This document shows positions 42,865-52,794 of a DNA stretch of 64,000 nucleotides, piece by piece. Numbering within the stretch: the first letter of the stretch is position 1; each line of letters starts with the position of its first letter. Made by a program: the position numbers and the translations under genes. The notes beneath the pieces were generated by a model that was not told the DNA's origin, ran no database searches, and saw only the letters and a list, made by a program, of their open reading frames with translations. Source of the stretch: Rudaea sp. 3F27F6 (lineage in GTDB: Bacteria > Pseudomonadota > Gammaproteobacteria > Xanthomonadales > Rhodanobacteraceae); contig NZ_SCNG01000004.1 of the NCBI RefSeq assembly GCF_005503555.1, positions 434,001 to 498,000 on the forward strand, read 5' to 3'.

Positions 42865-45800
42865 GCCGCCGCCTTGCCCGCGGGCGCCAACAGCGCGTCG
42901 ATCGCTGCGATCAATTCCACCGGCGGCGTATCCACATGCACGCCGTCGACACCGCCCGCATCGAGGCCGCGCACGAACAGATACAGTGCGCCGCCGATGT
43001 CGCGCGTGTAGTCGTAATGCGGATCGCGCGAGGCGAGCCAACGGTGCAGCGCGGCCAGATAGATCAGATATTGCAGGTCGTATTCCTTGTCGCGCACCGC
43101 CGCGGCGAGCGCCGCGGGCGCGTAGGCACTCGCTGCCTCGGGCCCGTCGTCCGCACGCGCATGAAGAAGATTCGTCTTGTAGTCGATCACCCACCAGCGT
43201 CCAGCGTGGCGCACGACGAGATCGAGCACGCCGGTCATCAGCCCTTCGAGCCGCGCGATGTCGAAGCGGCGGCGCTCGCCGACGTAGCCGTATTGCTGCA
43301 GCAGCGCCAGCCAGCGCGCCGTATCGACCTGGCCGAGGGCGAAATGGAACGGCATCTCGGCGCGATATTCGCCGGGCGTGAGATCGGCGAGACGCAAACC
43401 GGTGCCCTCACCCTTTGCCCTCTCCCGCTCGCGGTAGAGGGGAGCAGTCGGAGTCGCGCTGCGCGCGAAACCGTCACCGATGGGCAGCGGCGCGTTGAGC
43501 GTGCGCGCAACGAGGTTGACGAGCAGGGCGCGTGCCTCGGCCGCATCGGCGGCGAAACCGTGGCGCTCAATGACACGCTCGACCAGGGCTTCCTGATCCG
43601 CCGGCGCGCCGCGGCCGCGCCAGTCGCGCCATGCGGCGAAATCGGCAACTTCGATCAGCTCGTGAAACGCCGTACCGAAACGCGCGCCGGCGAGCACTTT
43701 GGCCGGCGCGCCATCCGCGGCCGGCGCCGCGCCTTCGTCCTCGCGGTCGGCACGCGCTTCCTCACGCGCGCCCGAAGCGAGGCGCGAATAACTGACGATG
43801 CGCCAGTCGTCGCGCACGCGCCGCGGCATGGTGCGTGCGATACCGCCCGCGGTGCTGGTGCCATCGGCGGCGCGGCGCGCTGTTCCGACGGCGGGCAGGG
43901 TGTCGATCGCGACCGCGCCATCGGCGGCAGCGCGCACCGCATCGAGGCCGCGTGCGAGCAGGTTCGCCTCTTCGTCTTTGCCGCCGTCCGCGCCGAGCAG
44001 ATGCAGCAGCGCCGGCGTTTCGCCGCGGCCGATCGGATCGACCGCGACATAGGCCGCGCAGCAGGCGCGGGTCAGCGCGACGTAGAGCACGCGCAGGCGT
44101 TCGGCGAGATCGTCGCGCGCCGCAGCATCTCTTGCCGCGACCGCCTCCGGCTTGGCTACGGCTTCGGCATCGACGGCCACGTACGACAGCGCGCTGCCAC
44201 CGTCGTCGCGATAACGGTATTCGCGCGGATACTGCGTGCCGGCGCCGCGGCGCATGCCGGCAAACGGCAGGAACACGACCGGGAACTGCAGACCTTTGCT
44301 TTTATGAAAAGTATAAATTTTTACTCGGCCCGCATCGGATTCGAGACGCAGCTGTTCGTCCTCGTTCTCGTGGTCGGCATGCGCGATGCGCGCCGCGAGC
44401 CAGTCGACGAGGCCGCGCAGGCCGACGCAGTCGCCGCTCGCGCTCTGCGCCAGCTCGGCAAGCTGCAGGTAGTTGGTCATGCGCCGCTCGCCGCGCGCGG
44501 AATGCAGCAGAGCCGCGGCGCGGCGCTCGAACACGCGCGACAGTGCTGCCGCAACGCCGCGCTCGCGCCAGATTTCGCGCAGCTCGGCGAGCCATTCGAG
44601 TTCGTCGCTCCATTTGCGCGGCACCGCGGCGAAGTCGAGAAAGTCCTGCGCCGTCGCATCGAACAGCCGCGTCGCCAGCGCGCCGCGCAGACGCGCCTCG
44701 TCGAAGTCGGCGAGCGCGTCGAGCAGGACGTGCAGATCGAGCGCCTCTTCACTTGCGAACACGCTGCGCCGCGTGATGCTCGCGCTGGCGATACCTCGCG
44801 CGCCGAGAGCCTGCTGCATTTCGAGTGCCTCGTCGTGCGTAGCGACGAGGACGGCGATATCGGCCGGCGCGAGCGCACGATGGCGGCCGTTCTCGCGCAA
44901 CTGCGCACGGCCCGCGGCGAGCAGATCGAAAATGCCCGATGCGCAGGCGGCGGCGAGCTGCGCGCCGGCAGCTTCCTTGCTCGTGCGCTTGACCGCGTCG
45001 TCGCGATCACGCCAGAACGTGAGCGGCTGCACCGGTCGGCCGTCGATCAGCAGATCGTCGTCCGCGGCTTTGCCGCCGGGCGCGAGTTCCTGGTAGTCGA
45101 TGCCGGCCTGGGCGAAGGCGCGTTCGCCCGCGTGGGCATAGAGTGCGTTGAGCGCGCGCAGATAGGCGGGCGAAGAGCGGAAGTTCTGCGCCAGCGTCTG
45201 CACCTGCTCGACGCGGCTGCGTGCGCGCAGGTAGGTGTGCACGTCGCCGCCGCGAAAGCCGTAGATGGCTTGCTTGGGATCGCCAATTAAAATCAGGTCG
45301 CCGAACGTGACCGTACCGAGACTCGTTTGTCCATCGTCTGCGGCGCGGGAGGGACCATTCGTAGGGCGAACGGTAGGGTGAGGGCGGCCATAGATCGCGT
45401 CAAAGATCTCGAACTGCTGCGTATCGGTGTCCTGGAATTCGTCGATCAGCGCGACCGGGAAACGTTCGTGCAAGCGCGCGGCGAGCTCACTGCCGCGCGA
45501 TCCCGTCAATGCGTCGTGCAGCTCGCGGATTTCGTCGTCGTGCGAGTAGCGTGCGGTCGCGCGCTTGATCTCGGCGACCTGCGCGCGCACTTGCTCTGCG
45601 GCATCGGTCAGCAGGGCGATCGCGCGGCCGCCTTCGCTCACGTCGGGCAGCAGGCGGCGCGCACCCGAAAGCAGCGGTGCGAGGATCCTGGCGAGCGTGT
45701 CCGGGCTCTTGAACGCCGCGCGCAGGACAAGGAAATCTTCTTTCGTCGCGGATGCCGAAACGCGGCGCCAGTAGTCGGCCGAGGCCGTGGCGACGAGGTC

Positions 45801-46283
45801 TTTGTCGCTGGCGACAAGCTCGCCCGCGAGCGCGCGGCCGGCGAGCAGGCCGAACTCGTCGAGCGCGCGCCGACAGAAACCGTGGATGGTCGAGATCGGC
45901 GCGTGGTCGATATCGAGCGCGGCGAGGCGCAGCCGGCGTTGCAGTGCCTCACGCGTCTCTCCGCTGGCAAACGCGCGGGCGATCAACTCCTTCGCCTGGC
46001 GCGTCTCCGCGGAATCGAACGATGCCGACAAATCGCCGACGCCTTCCGCATCGTCGAGCAGAGCCGCGCAGGCGATCAAGCGCGCGCGCAGGCGGCTTTT
46101 CAACTCCTGCGTGGCCGCGTCGGTAAACGTGACCGCGAGAATGTCGCGCACTGCGCGGCGGCGTTCAACGACAAGGCGTAAATGCAGGCCGGCCAGCGTA
46201 TAGGTCTTGCCGGTGCCGGCGCTCGCTTCGATCAGCTGCAGACCGTCGAGCGGCATCGTTAGGGCGAGATCGGGCGCGCTCAT
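42861..46283 (-). CDS. recB: Exodeoxyribonuclease V subunit RecB
   Basis: 3'-5' helicase and nuclease subunit of RecBCD, 1,140 residues (E. coli 1,180). Walker A IEASAGTGKTYTLAGLHLR at the N-terminus, ALIDEFQDTDTQQFEIFD, GDPKQAIYGFRGGDVHTY, and KIYTFHKSKGLQFPVVFLPF define the UvrD-type helicase. The C-terminal nuclease domain carries GVLDLVVRHAGRWWVIDYKTN with the D...DYK catalytic residues. Both ends overlap neighbours by four bases (recC stop/recB ATG and recB stop/recD ATG). Confidence 0.97.
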   Translation of the reverse strand: MSAPDLALTMPLDGLQLIEASAGTGKTYTLAGLHLRLVVERRRAVRDILAVTFTDAATQELKSRLRARLIACAALLDDAEGVGDLSASFDSAETRQAKELIARAFASGETREALQRRLRLAALDIDHAPISTIHGFCRRALDEFGLLAGRALAGELVASDKDLVATASADYWRRVSASATKEDFLVLRAAFKSPDTLARILAPLLSGARRLLPDVSEGGRAIALLTDAAEQVRAQVAEIKRATARYSHDDEIRELHDALTGSRGSELAARLHERFPVALIDEFQDTDTQQFEIFDAIYGRPHPTVRPTNGPSRAADDGQTSLGTVTFGDLILIGDPKQAIYGFRGGDVHTYLRARSRVEQVQTLAQNFRSSPAYLRALNALYAHAGERAFAQAGIDYQELAPGGKAADDDLLIDGRPVQPLTFWRDRDDAVKRTSKEAAGAQLAAACASGIFDLLAAGRAQLRENGRHRALAPADIAVLVATHDEALEMQQALGARGIASASITRRSVFASEEALDLHVLLDALADFDEARLRGALATRLFDATAQDFLDFAAVPRKWSDELEWLAELREIWRERGVAAALSRVFERRAAALLHSARGERRMTNYLQLAELAQSASGDCVGLRGLVDWLAARIAHADHENEDEQLRLESDAGRVKIYTFHKSKGLQFPVVFLPFAGMRRGAGTQYPREYRYRDDGGSALSYVAVDAEAVAKPEAVAARDAAARDDLAERLRVLYVALTRACCAAYVAVDPIGRGETPALLHLLGADGGKDEEANLLARGLDAVRAAADGAVAIDTLPAVGTARRAADGTSTAGGIARTMPRRVRDDWRIVSYSRLASGAREEARADREDEGAAPAADGAPAKVLAGARFGTAFHELIEVADFAAWRDWRGRGAPADQEALVERVIERHGFAADAAEARALLVNLVARTLNAPLPIGDGFARSATPTAPLYRERERAKGEGTGLRLADLTPGEYRAEMPFHFALGQVDTARWLALLQQYGYVGERRRFDIARLEGLMTGVLDLVVRHAGRWWVIDYKTNLLHARADDGPEAASAYAPAALAAAVRDKEYDLQYLIYLAALHRWLASRDPHYDYTRDIGGALYLFVRGLDAGGVDGVHVDTPPVELIAAIDALLAPAGKAAA

Positions 46284-49200
46284 TTCGCCGCCTTTGCTTT
46301 GCCGCGCGCGGCGGGCGATTTCTTCGTCTTCGCTTCGGCGCCGTCGGCATCGATTTTCTGCAGCGTACTCAATGGCGGGGCGAACACGCGCAGCGCACAG
46401 TCGGCGAAATCACGGCTTTCCGCGGCGGCAGGATCGAAGAAATCGATATCGCGTGCCGCCAATGCGAAAGCCGCGTCGGCATCGTCGCCGCGATGAAAAC
46501 GACCGCTGAAGAAGCCGCCGCTTGCTGCGCTGAGCGCCGCAGCTTCCCAGGCGATTTCGTCGTCATCACCCTTGCGCTTGTCCGCACGCCGTTTCGCATA
46601 GGCGTACGACGCTTGCGGAAAGAACGGCAGCGGGGCCCCTTGTCCACGCACGTACAGTTGCGCCAGATCCGTCAGCCAGCGCCGCGCCTGCTCCGGCGCA
46701 ACCGCGCTCGCGCAGCGCTGCTGCAGTTTGCCGTCGTTCCATTCGAGAAGGACCAGTCGCGCGTCTTCGCGCACGGCGGCGAGAACTAGGTAGTCGAGCC
46801 ATGCCTGCAGCAGACGGTTGCTCTCCGCTTCCTTGAGCAGCGCATGCACCACGAGGCCGCCGTGGTGTTCGGGCAGAACGCCGCCGAGTACCACGCCGCC
46901 GAGGTCGAACTCGAACGGCGTGCCGGTTTCGCGCGCCACGCTGCCGATCCACGCGTTGCGCGCGGCCGATAGCGCAGCAAGCGGGGCCTGCAGTTCGCCG
47001 AACGCCTCGGTGCCGGCACTGCCGGCCGGCAGTTCGGCGCGCGCACGCAGCAAAGCGAGCTGGGTCGTCGGATCGGTTTTTTCGCCGTCGTCGAGCAGCG
47101 CATGGAAGGCCGCATAACGCGCCAGCCCCGAGAACGCGAGATCGTCTTCGTCGTCGATCGCTTCGGGCGCGCGCGACAGTTCGATGGCGAATGCGCGTGC
47201 GAAGAACGCGGCGGCCGGATTGCGCCACCAACGCTTCCATTCGCGCCAATCGACCGGGATCGGCGCGGAATCCGCGCTCGGCGCCTCGGCATCGACAAAG
47301 CGCGCCGCGCGCTTCGGCCTGCCGCCGCTCGCCGTGCTTTGCCACGCGGGATCGTAGGTGAACAGCGCCGAATCTTCACCGTCGAACAAACGCGGCGAAA
47401 ACGGCTGCAGCGGATGTTCGACGACGCACGCAGCGGTGTCGACACCGTACTCGCCGAGGATGCCGAGCAGCTCGGACACGACCGCGGACGGTTCCTCGCG
47501 CGAGCCGTCGCGCGCGTCCTCGCCGACCCAACTCAGATAGAACAGCTCGCGTGCCGCCATCAGTTGCTGCAGGAACAGATAGCGGTCCTCGTCGCGCACC
47601 GACGGTTCGACGCGGCGGTCTTCGCCGCGATCGAACGGCGCGGCACGATCGCGGCGCGGGAACGCGCCTTCGTTCATGCCGATCAGGCAGATCACGCGAA
47701 ACGGCACGGTGCGCAGCGGCACCATGCCGCACATCGTGATGCCGCCGCCGAAAAAGCGGTAACCGCGCTCGGCCTCGCCGAGGGCAGCGGCGAGTTCGTC
47801 GCGCACGCAGCGCCAGTCGAGCGCGTCGATCATGCCGGCTAGCGAGGTTTTTTCGGCGAAGTCTGCAAGTACCGCACGCACGCGTTCGAGCGCGCGCATT
47901 GCGTCGCGGTCGCCGTCCGCATCGAACAGGTCGGCAAGCGCGTCGTTGTAGAGCTTCTGCCATTCGCGCGGCGCCTGCTCGCGGCGTTGCGCACGTAGCA
48001 GGGCATCGAGCAGATCGACGATGCGCAATATCGCGCCGAGCAGGCGCGCATTGGTGCCCTCGACCGCCGCGTCGGGCGCGATGCCGGCGACGAGGCCCGC
48101 ATCGGCGTCGGCCAGCTCGCCGCTCGCATAGCCGAGCAGGAGACGCGCAAGGCCGAAGCGCCAGCTGAATTCGGCATACGCGCCGGCACCGACGGACGCG
48201 CGCTGGGCGGCGTCGAGACCCCAGCGCACGCCGGCGTCGCGCAGCCACGCGGACAGCCGCATCACGTCGTCGGCATCGAGGCCGAAGCGGCGCTGCAGCG
48301 CGGGCAGGGTCAGCCATCCCGACACCTCGGCCAGCTCGAACCGTGACGCCGGCAGCGCAAACAGACGCAGAGCAACGCCGATCAACGGATGCGTTTCGCT
48401 CAACGGGCAATCGGACAGCGCATAGGGCAGGTAGCGTGCGTCGTCGCGCGCGATGCCGCCGAATACGGAGTCGATGTGCGGCGCGTAGGCACCGATTTCG
48501 GGCGACATGACGACCACATCGCGCGGTGTCAGACTCGGATCAGCAGCGAACAGATCGAGCAGGCGATCGTGCAACGCCTGCACTTCACGCAGGCGCGAGT
48601 GGCATTTGTGGAATTGTATAGAAGCATCGTATTCGACTACGCCTGCCGATGGCGGCAGACGATCGAGCACGTCGCGCTGCACGCGCGCGAGCAGCGCAGT
48701 GCCCGTCGATGCGCGCGAACAGTCGTCTTCCTCGTCGGGCTGCACGAGTTCGTAAGAGAAGAGACGTTCGATCAGGTCGCGGCCGGCGCGGCCCCAGGCG
48801 GCGAGCGCCGGGTTCTCGTCGTCGGCAAACGCATCGCTGTCGAATTCGGCACCGTCGCGCAGGCGTTGGCGCGCGCTGCGCACGTCGCCCCAGTATTCGC
48901 GGCACGGATTCGGCAGATAGAAATCGATGTCGATATGCCGCGCGACGCCACCGTAGAAACGCAGCAGATCGGGCGAAATGTTCGCGCAGGCGAAGGCGGA
49001 CAGGCGCGGCGGCAGGCCGGGCGGCGTGCGCGAGCTGGCACCATAACGCTGCAGCCAGTCGGCGAGCAGTTGCGCGCGATGCGGTTGCGCGGCGGCGTGG
49101 ACGAGGCGGCGCCACAGTTCGGCACGGAAATCGCCGGCGTCGGCGCCGCGCTCCCAGCGCGCGAGGCGTTCGCTGCGATAAGCGAGATCGCGTTCGTAGG

Positions 49201-49603
49201 CGTGGGCGAGCGCGTCGGCGAACTGCAGTCGCCGGCTCATGTCGCCGTTGCCGATGGCCGTGGCGATTTCGCCGTGACCCGGCTCGCGCGACAGCGGACC
49301 AAGCAGGGAGAAAACCCGCCAGCGCAGGATCGAGCGCTCGTAGCCGGACTGTTCGACCAGATCGGGATTTGCGGCGCGCAGCAATTGCCAGGCGTATTCG
49401 GCCGGCGCGGCGAAATCGACGTTGGCGATGATGCCGAGTTTTTCCGCGAGGCGGATTTCCAGCCAGCGGCGCAGGCCGAACTGCGGCACGAGAACGATCT
49501 CGGGCACGAGCGGATTTGCCGACGCCACGGGCTCGCGCAGGCGCTGCGCGAGCCGGTCGAGCAGCGCATCCGCATCATTGCCGTGGACGAGACGAAACCC
49601 CAT
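46280..49603 (-). CDS. recC: Exodeoxyribonuclease V subunit RecC
   Basis: Chi-recognition and scaffolding subunit of RecBCD, 1,107 residues from ATG 49603 (E. coli 1,122). It begins FRLVHGNDADALLDRLAQRL, with the RecC landmarks VPQFGLRRWLEIRLAEKLGI, DVVVMSPEIGAYAPHIDSVFGG, GGGITMCGMVPLRTVPFRVICLIGMNEGAFPRR, and YLFLQQLMAARELFYLSWVG. The frame extends upstream to 49705 but those residues do not belong to the family. A Lys-rich tail ends the protein. First gene of the recCBD operon, divergent from phhA. Confidence 0.96.
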   Translation of the reverse strand: MGFRLVHGNDADALLDRLAQRLREPVASANPLVPEIVLVPQFGLRRWLEIRLAEKLGIIANVDFAAPAEYAWQLLRAANPDLVEQSGYERSILRWRVFSLLGPLSREPGHGEIATAIGNGDMSRRLQFADALAHAYERDLAYRSERLARWERGADAGDFRAELWRRLVHAAAQPHRAQLLADWLQRYGASSRTPPGLPPRLSAFACANISPDLLRFYGGVARHIDIDFYLPNPCREYWGDVRSARQRLRDGAEFDSDAFADDENPALAAWGRAGRDLIERLFSYELVQPDEEDDCSRASTGTALLARVQRDVLDRLPPSAGVVEYDASIQFHKCHSRLREVQALHDRLLDLFAADPSLTPRDVVVMSPEIGAYAPHIDSVFGGIARDDARYLPYALSDCPLSETHPLIGVALRLFALPASRFELAEVSGWLTLPALQRRFGLDADDVMRLSAWLRDAGVRWGLDAAQRASVGAGAYAEFSWRFGLARLLLGYASGELADADAGLVAGIAPDAAVEGTNARLLGAILRIVDLLDALLRAQRREQAPREWQKLYNDALADLFDADGDRDAMRALERVRAVLADFAEKTSLAGMIDALDWRCVRDELAAALGEAERGYRFFGGGITMCGMVPLRTVPFRVICLIGMNEGAFPRRDRAAPFDRGEDRRVEPSVRDEDRYLFLQQLMAARELFYLSWVGEDARDGSREEPSAVVSELLGILGEYGVDTAACVVEHPLQPFSPRLFDGEDSALFTYDPAWQSTASGGRPKRAARFVDAEAPSADSAPIPVDWREWKRWWRNPAAAFFARAFAIELSRAPEAIDDEDDLAFSGLARYAAFHALLDDGEKTDPTTQLALLRARAELPAGSAGTEAFGELQAPLAALSAARNAWIGSVARETGTPFEFDLGGVVLGGVLPEHHGGLVVHALLKEAESNRLLQAWLDYLVLAAVREDARLVLLEWNDGKLQQRCASAVAPEQARRWLTDLAQLYVRGQGAPLPFFPQASYAYAKRRADKRKGDDDEIAWEAAALSAASGGFFSGRFHRGDDADAAFALAARDIDFFDPAAAESRDFADCALRVFAPPLSTLQKIDADGAEAKTKKSPAARGKAKAAK

Positions 49604-49693
49604 ATCGCGAGCATACGGTCTGGCGTCGCGGCATGCGAGACTTGCGCGGAGGGTCCGCGCCGGTGCCGGTTCCGCGTCCTCTAAAGTAGTAAC

Positions 49694-49706
49694 ATTGGAA
49701 ACCAAT
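49694..49706. promoter_or_regulatory. Short inverted repeat upstream of phhA
   Basis: ATTGG-AAA-CCAAT, 19-31 bases before the phhA ATG and inside the recC/phhA divergent gap. A possible operator; it does not match a TyrR/PhhR box. Confidence 0.3.
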
Positions 49707-49724
49707 TAGTCCGGAGCGCCTTGC

Positions 49725-50615
49725 ATGAACGCCCAGCCTCGCCGCGTCGAACATCTGCAGACCGACAAGGGCAACGTGCCCGTTTACACCACGGCCGTGG
49801 TCGAGCAGCCCTGGTCCAGCTACAGCGTCGACGATCACGCGACCTGGGCCACGCTGTTCAAGCGTCAGCGCGAAGTGCTGGTCGGCCGTGCCTGCCGCGA
49901 GTTCATCGAGAATCAGGAGCGCTTCGGCATGACGCCGAACGCGATCCCGAAGTTCGAGGAACTCAACCAAGTGCTCAAGCGCGGCACCGGCTGGGAACTG
50001 ATCGGCGTCGAGGGCCTGCTGCCGGAACTGACGTTTTTCGACCATCTCGCCAACCGGCGCTTTCCGGTGACGTGGTGGATACGCCGTCCCGACCAGATCG
50101 ACTACATCAGCGAGCCCGATCTGTTCCACGATCTGTTCGGCCACGTGCCGCTGCTGCTCAATCCGCTGTTCGCCGACTATATGCAGGCTTACGGCGCAGG
50201 CGGGGTGAAGGCGCACGGCGTCGGCGCGGAAGCGCTGGTCAACCTGACCCGTTTGTACTGGTACACGGTCGAATTCGGCCTGATCAAACAGAACGACGGT
50301 CTGCGCATCTACGGTTCGGGCATCGTTTCCTCGAAGGGCGAGTCGATCCACTGTCTGGAATCGGCGGCGCCGAACCGCATCGGTTTCGACTTGAACCGCA
50401 TCATGCGCACGCGCTACCGCATCGACACGTATCAGAAGACTTATTTCGTCATCGACAGCTTCGAACAGCTGATGCGCGCGACCGAGCCGGACTTCACCCC
50501 GTACTACGCCGAACTCGCCGAGCAGGATTCGATTCCGGCCGGCAACGTGCTCGACAGCGACAGCGTCTATCAGCGCGGCACGGGCGAAGGCTGGCTCAAC
50601 GACGGCGACGTGTAG
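49725..50615 (+). CDS. phhA: Phenylalanine 4-monooxygenase
   Basis: Non-haem-iron, pterin-dependent hydroxylase converting L-phenylalanine to L-tyrosine. 296 residues, the normal size for the monomeric bacterial enzyme without the animal regulatory domain. The iron ligands are visible as His135 and His140 in EPDLFHDLFGHVPLL and Glu183 in YWYTVEFGL; FGLIKQNDGLRIYGSGIVSS is a further family block. Ribosome site GGAG precedes the ATG. No phhB (pterin carbinolamine dehydratase) lies next to it. folE at 13 kb serves the pterin supply in general. Confidence 0.96.
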   Translation: MNAQPRRVEHLQTDKGNVPVYTTAVVEQPWSSYSVDDHATWATLFKRQREVLVGRACREFIENQERFGMTPNAIPKFEELNQVLKRGTGWELIGVEGLLPELTFFDHLANRRFPVTWWIRRPDQIDYISEPDLFHDLFGHVPLLLNPLFADYMQAYGAGGVKAHGVGAEALVNLTRLYWYTVEFGLIKQNDGLRIYGSGIVSSKGESIHCLESAAPNRIGFDLNRIMRTRYRIDTYQKTYFVIDSFEQLMRATEPDFTPYYAELAEQDSIPAGNVLDSDSVYQRGTGEGWLNDGDV

Positions 50616-50649
50616 AATTTCGCGTCACCGCCATGTCGAAGGAGCGATC

Positions 50650-51753
50650 ATGCCGAACCGCAGGAAATTCGTACAAACTCTCGCCGCGTCTGCATTTGCC
50701 TCGGCTTGCGGTGTCGTCAAGGCCGGCGAAGCGGCGATGAAGCGGCCGACGACGAATCGCATGCCCGACGAAGCCGAGCCGCACCGGCGCACCTGGATGG
50801 CGTTCGGCGCGAGCGAAGAAGTCTGGGGCCGCAAGCTGATCGCCGAAGTACAGCGCAATCTGGCCGGCATCGCCCGCGCGATTGCCGACTTCGAGCCGGT
50901 GACGATGCTGGTGCGCGAAGAAGAGCATGAAATCGCCAGCGAACTCGTCGGCAAGAAAGTCGAGCTGCTCGTGTGCGCGATCGACGATCTGTGGATGCGC
51001 GACACAGGCCCCGTGTTCGTCGCGCAGCCGGGCGGCGGCCTCGCCGGTGTCGATTTCAACTTCAACGGTTGGGGCGACAAACAGGAACACACGGACGATG
51101 CGCAGGTCGCCGAATTCGTCACGACCAAGGCCGGGGTAACGCGCATCGCCACCGACCTCGTGCTCGAAGGCGGCGGCATCGAAGTCGACGGACACGGCAC
51201 GGCGATCATCACCGAAAGCTGTGTATTGAACGACAACCGCAATCCGGGCAAGAGCAAGGCGCAGGTCGAAGCCGAACTGAAACGCCTGCTCGGCCTCGAC
51301 AAAATCCTCTGGCTGCCCGGAATCAAGGACAAGGACATCACCGACGGCCACACCGACTTCTATGCGCGATTCGCGCGGCCCGGGGTCGTCGTCGCGGGCT
51401 ACGATCCCGATCCGCAGTCGTACGACCACGAGGTCACGCGCAAGCATCTCGACATCCTGCGCGCGGCGACCGATGCGCGCGGGCGCAAGTTGGACGTGGT
51501 CACGCTCGAAGCGCCCGGCACGGTGCGCGAACGCTACGCGAACGACGACTTCGCCGCCGGCTACATCAATTTCTACGTGTGCAACGGCGCCGTGATCGCA
51601 CCGCAGTTCGGCGATGCGAAAACCGACCGCGCGGCGCAGAGCAAGCTCGCCGCGCTGTTTCCGGGCAGGAAGATCGTCGCCCTCGATATCGACGCGATCG
51701 CCGCGGGCGGCGGCGGCATCCACTGCACTACGCAGCAGGAGCCCAGGGTATGA
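50650..51753 (+). CDS. Tat-exported agmatine deiminase-family protein
   Basis: A 367-residue porphyromonas-type peptidyl-arginine deiminase (PAD_porph) family protein. Catalytic blocks: DDLWMRDTGPVF, EGGGIEVDGHGT, DGHTDFYARF, and the C-terminal GGGGIHCTTQQEP with the nucleophilic Cys at about 359. It opens with a clear twin-arginine signal (NRRKFVQTLAASAFASACG), so it should act in the periplasm, unlike cytosolic agmatine deiminase (AguA). An in-signal Cys (ACG) might also make it a lipoprotein. No aguB-type partner is present. Substrate agmatine or another guanidino compound. Confidence 0.9.
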   Translation: MPNRRKFVQTLAASAFASACGVVKAGEAAMKRPTTNRMPDEAEPHRRTWMAFGASEEVWGRKLIAEVQRNLAGIARAIADFEPVTMLVREEEHEIASELVGKKVELLVCAIDDLWMRDTGPVFVAQPGGGLAGVDFNFNGWGDKQEHTDDAQVAEFVTTKAGVTRIATDLVLEGGGIEVDGHGTAIITESCVLNDNRNPGKSKAQVEAELKRLLGLDKILWLPGIKDKDITDGHTDFYARFARPGVVVAGYDPDPQSYDHEVTRKHLDILRAATDARGRKLDVVTLEAPGTVRERYANDDFAAGYINFYVCNGAVIAPQFGDAKTDRAAQSKLAALFPGRKIVALDIDAIAAGGGGIHCTTQQEPRV

Positions 51754-51806
51754 TTCGGCGACGCAGGCACGCCGCCTGGTGACCAAGCCGGTCCATAAAT
51801 AAGAAA

Positions 51807-51917
51807 CCGTTCGTGTTGAGCGTAGCCAAGCTCGGCATCGCGAAGTCGAAGCACCCGAAATTCCACGGCTTGCGGCACTTCGACTTCATGCCCCGGCGCT
51901 ACGTTCGCTGCGAACGG
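51807..51917. repeat. Imperfect long palindromic intergenic repeat (REP/MITE-like)
   Basis: The left arm starts CCGTTCGTGTTGAGCG and the right arm ends CGCTGCGAACGG; the inner arms GAAGTCGAAG (51842-51851) and CTTCGACTTC (51878-51887) are perfectly complementary. The arms also share GTAGC and GGCAT blocks. This is the layout of the bacterial intergenic palindromic repeats that carry CCGTTCGTG...GAAGTCGAAGCAC-type ends. It fills most of the 205-base gap 51754-51958. Confidence 0.6.
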
Positions 51918-51958
51918 ATCGTTTATTCGCAAACTCTTCACTGCCGCACCGGAGCCCT

Positions 51959-52441
51959 ATGTCTTTCGCCACCGCCGATCTTTCCGACGCGCATCCCGAA
52001 GCACAGGTCTGTGCGCCGATATTCCAGGATTACGGCGGCAAGCGCGCCTTCCACGGGCCGATCGCGACGGTGAAAGTGTTCGAGGACAACGCGCTCGTGC
52101 GCGCGACCTTGGAAACACCGGGTGCGGGCCGCGTGCTCGTCGTCGACGGCGGCGGCTCGATGCGCTGCGCGTTGGTCGGCGGCATGCTCGGCGAACTCGC
52201 GCTGAAGAACGGCTGGGCCGGCATCGTGGTCTACGGCTGCGTGCGCGACACGACCGAGCTTGCCGCGCAGGACGTCGGCGTGAAGGCGCTCACCACGCAT
52301 CCGCGCAAGAGCGACAAGGGCCTGCATACGGGCCATGCCGAGCGCGTCGTCGAATTCGCCGGCACGCGCTTCCGTCCGGGCGCATGGCTCTACGCCGACG
52401 CGGACGGCATCGTCATCGGCGACGCACCGCTCCATACGTAA
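51959..52441 (+). CDS. rraA: Ribonuclease E activity regulator RraA
   Basis: A 160-residue RraA/MenG-like protein, which binds RNase E and inhibits it in E. coli. Family landmarks: [57 protein letters not shown], and [14 protein letters not shown]-type (here [17 protein letters not shown]). ATG 51959 has GGAG six bases upstream. The same fold includes aldolases; the RraA subgroup is supported by length and the GCVRDT block. Confidence 0.93.
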   Translation: MSFATADLSDAHPEAQVCAPIFQDYGGKRAFHGPIATVKVFEDNALVRATLETPGAGRVLVVDGGGSMRCALVGGMLGELALKNGWAGIVVYGCVRDTTELAAQDVGVKALTTHPRKSDKGLHTGHAERVVEFAGTRFRPGAWLYADADGIVIGDAPLHT

Positions 52442-52483
52442 TAGGCTACTGCACGAGCGGCGGGACACGCCGAGAACGCGCGG

Positions 52484-52783
52484 CTAGATCAATTCGTCCT
52501 TGACGCAGTCGATCAGGGTCTGCGGCACCGCGGACTCGGGCACTTCGATCGTCGCCGCCTGCCCGTCGACGATGCGCGCGATGCGATAGCGGAAACCGTC
52601 GCGCAGCAACGGCGGTGCGGCGATCTTCGCGCCTTTGGCATGGGCGTGGAACAGATTCTCGACAACGCTGCGGTCGCGCGGCGACAGTTCGCTCAGACCG
52701 ATGCGGCCGCGGCTCGCGATGCGCGAGGACGGGCCGCCGATGCCGGCAAGGCCGCCGAGACGTTCGATTTTCAGTTCGTCCAT
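52484..52783 (-). CDS. Emfourin-like inhibitor of the adjacent M4 protease
   Basis: 99 residues from ATG 52783: MDELKIERLGGLAGIGG is the opening of emfourin, the protein inhibitor found next to protealysin-like proteases, followed by LSPRDRSVVENLFHAH and a C-terminal strand region (DGFRYRIARIVDGQAATIEVPE). It begins 11 bases after the protease stop, the same order as in the described protealysin-emfourin operons. The assignment rests on pattern and neighbourhood. It is expected to be cytosolic and to hold the protease inactive before release. Confidence 0.85.
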   Translation of the reverse strand: MDELKIERLGGLAGIGGPSSRIASRGRIGLSELSPRDRSVVENLFHAHAKGAKIAAPPLLRDGFRYRIARIVDGQAATIEVPESAVPQTLIDCVKDELI

Positions 52784-52794
52784 CGCACGACCGC

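Noticed and set aside
42106-46181. Plus-strand frames opposite recB/recD (301, 850 and 284 codons)
   Set aside because: Antisense to coupled recB and recD with all helicase and nuclease motifs intact.
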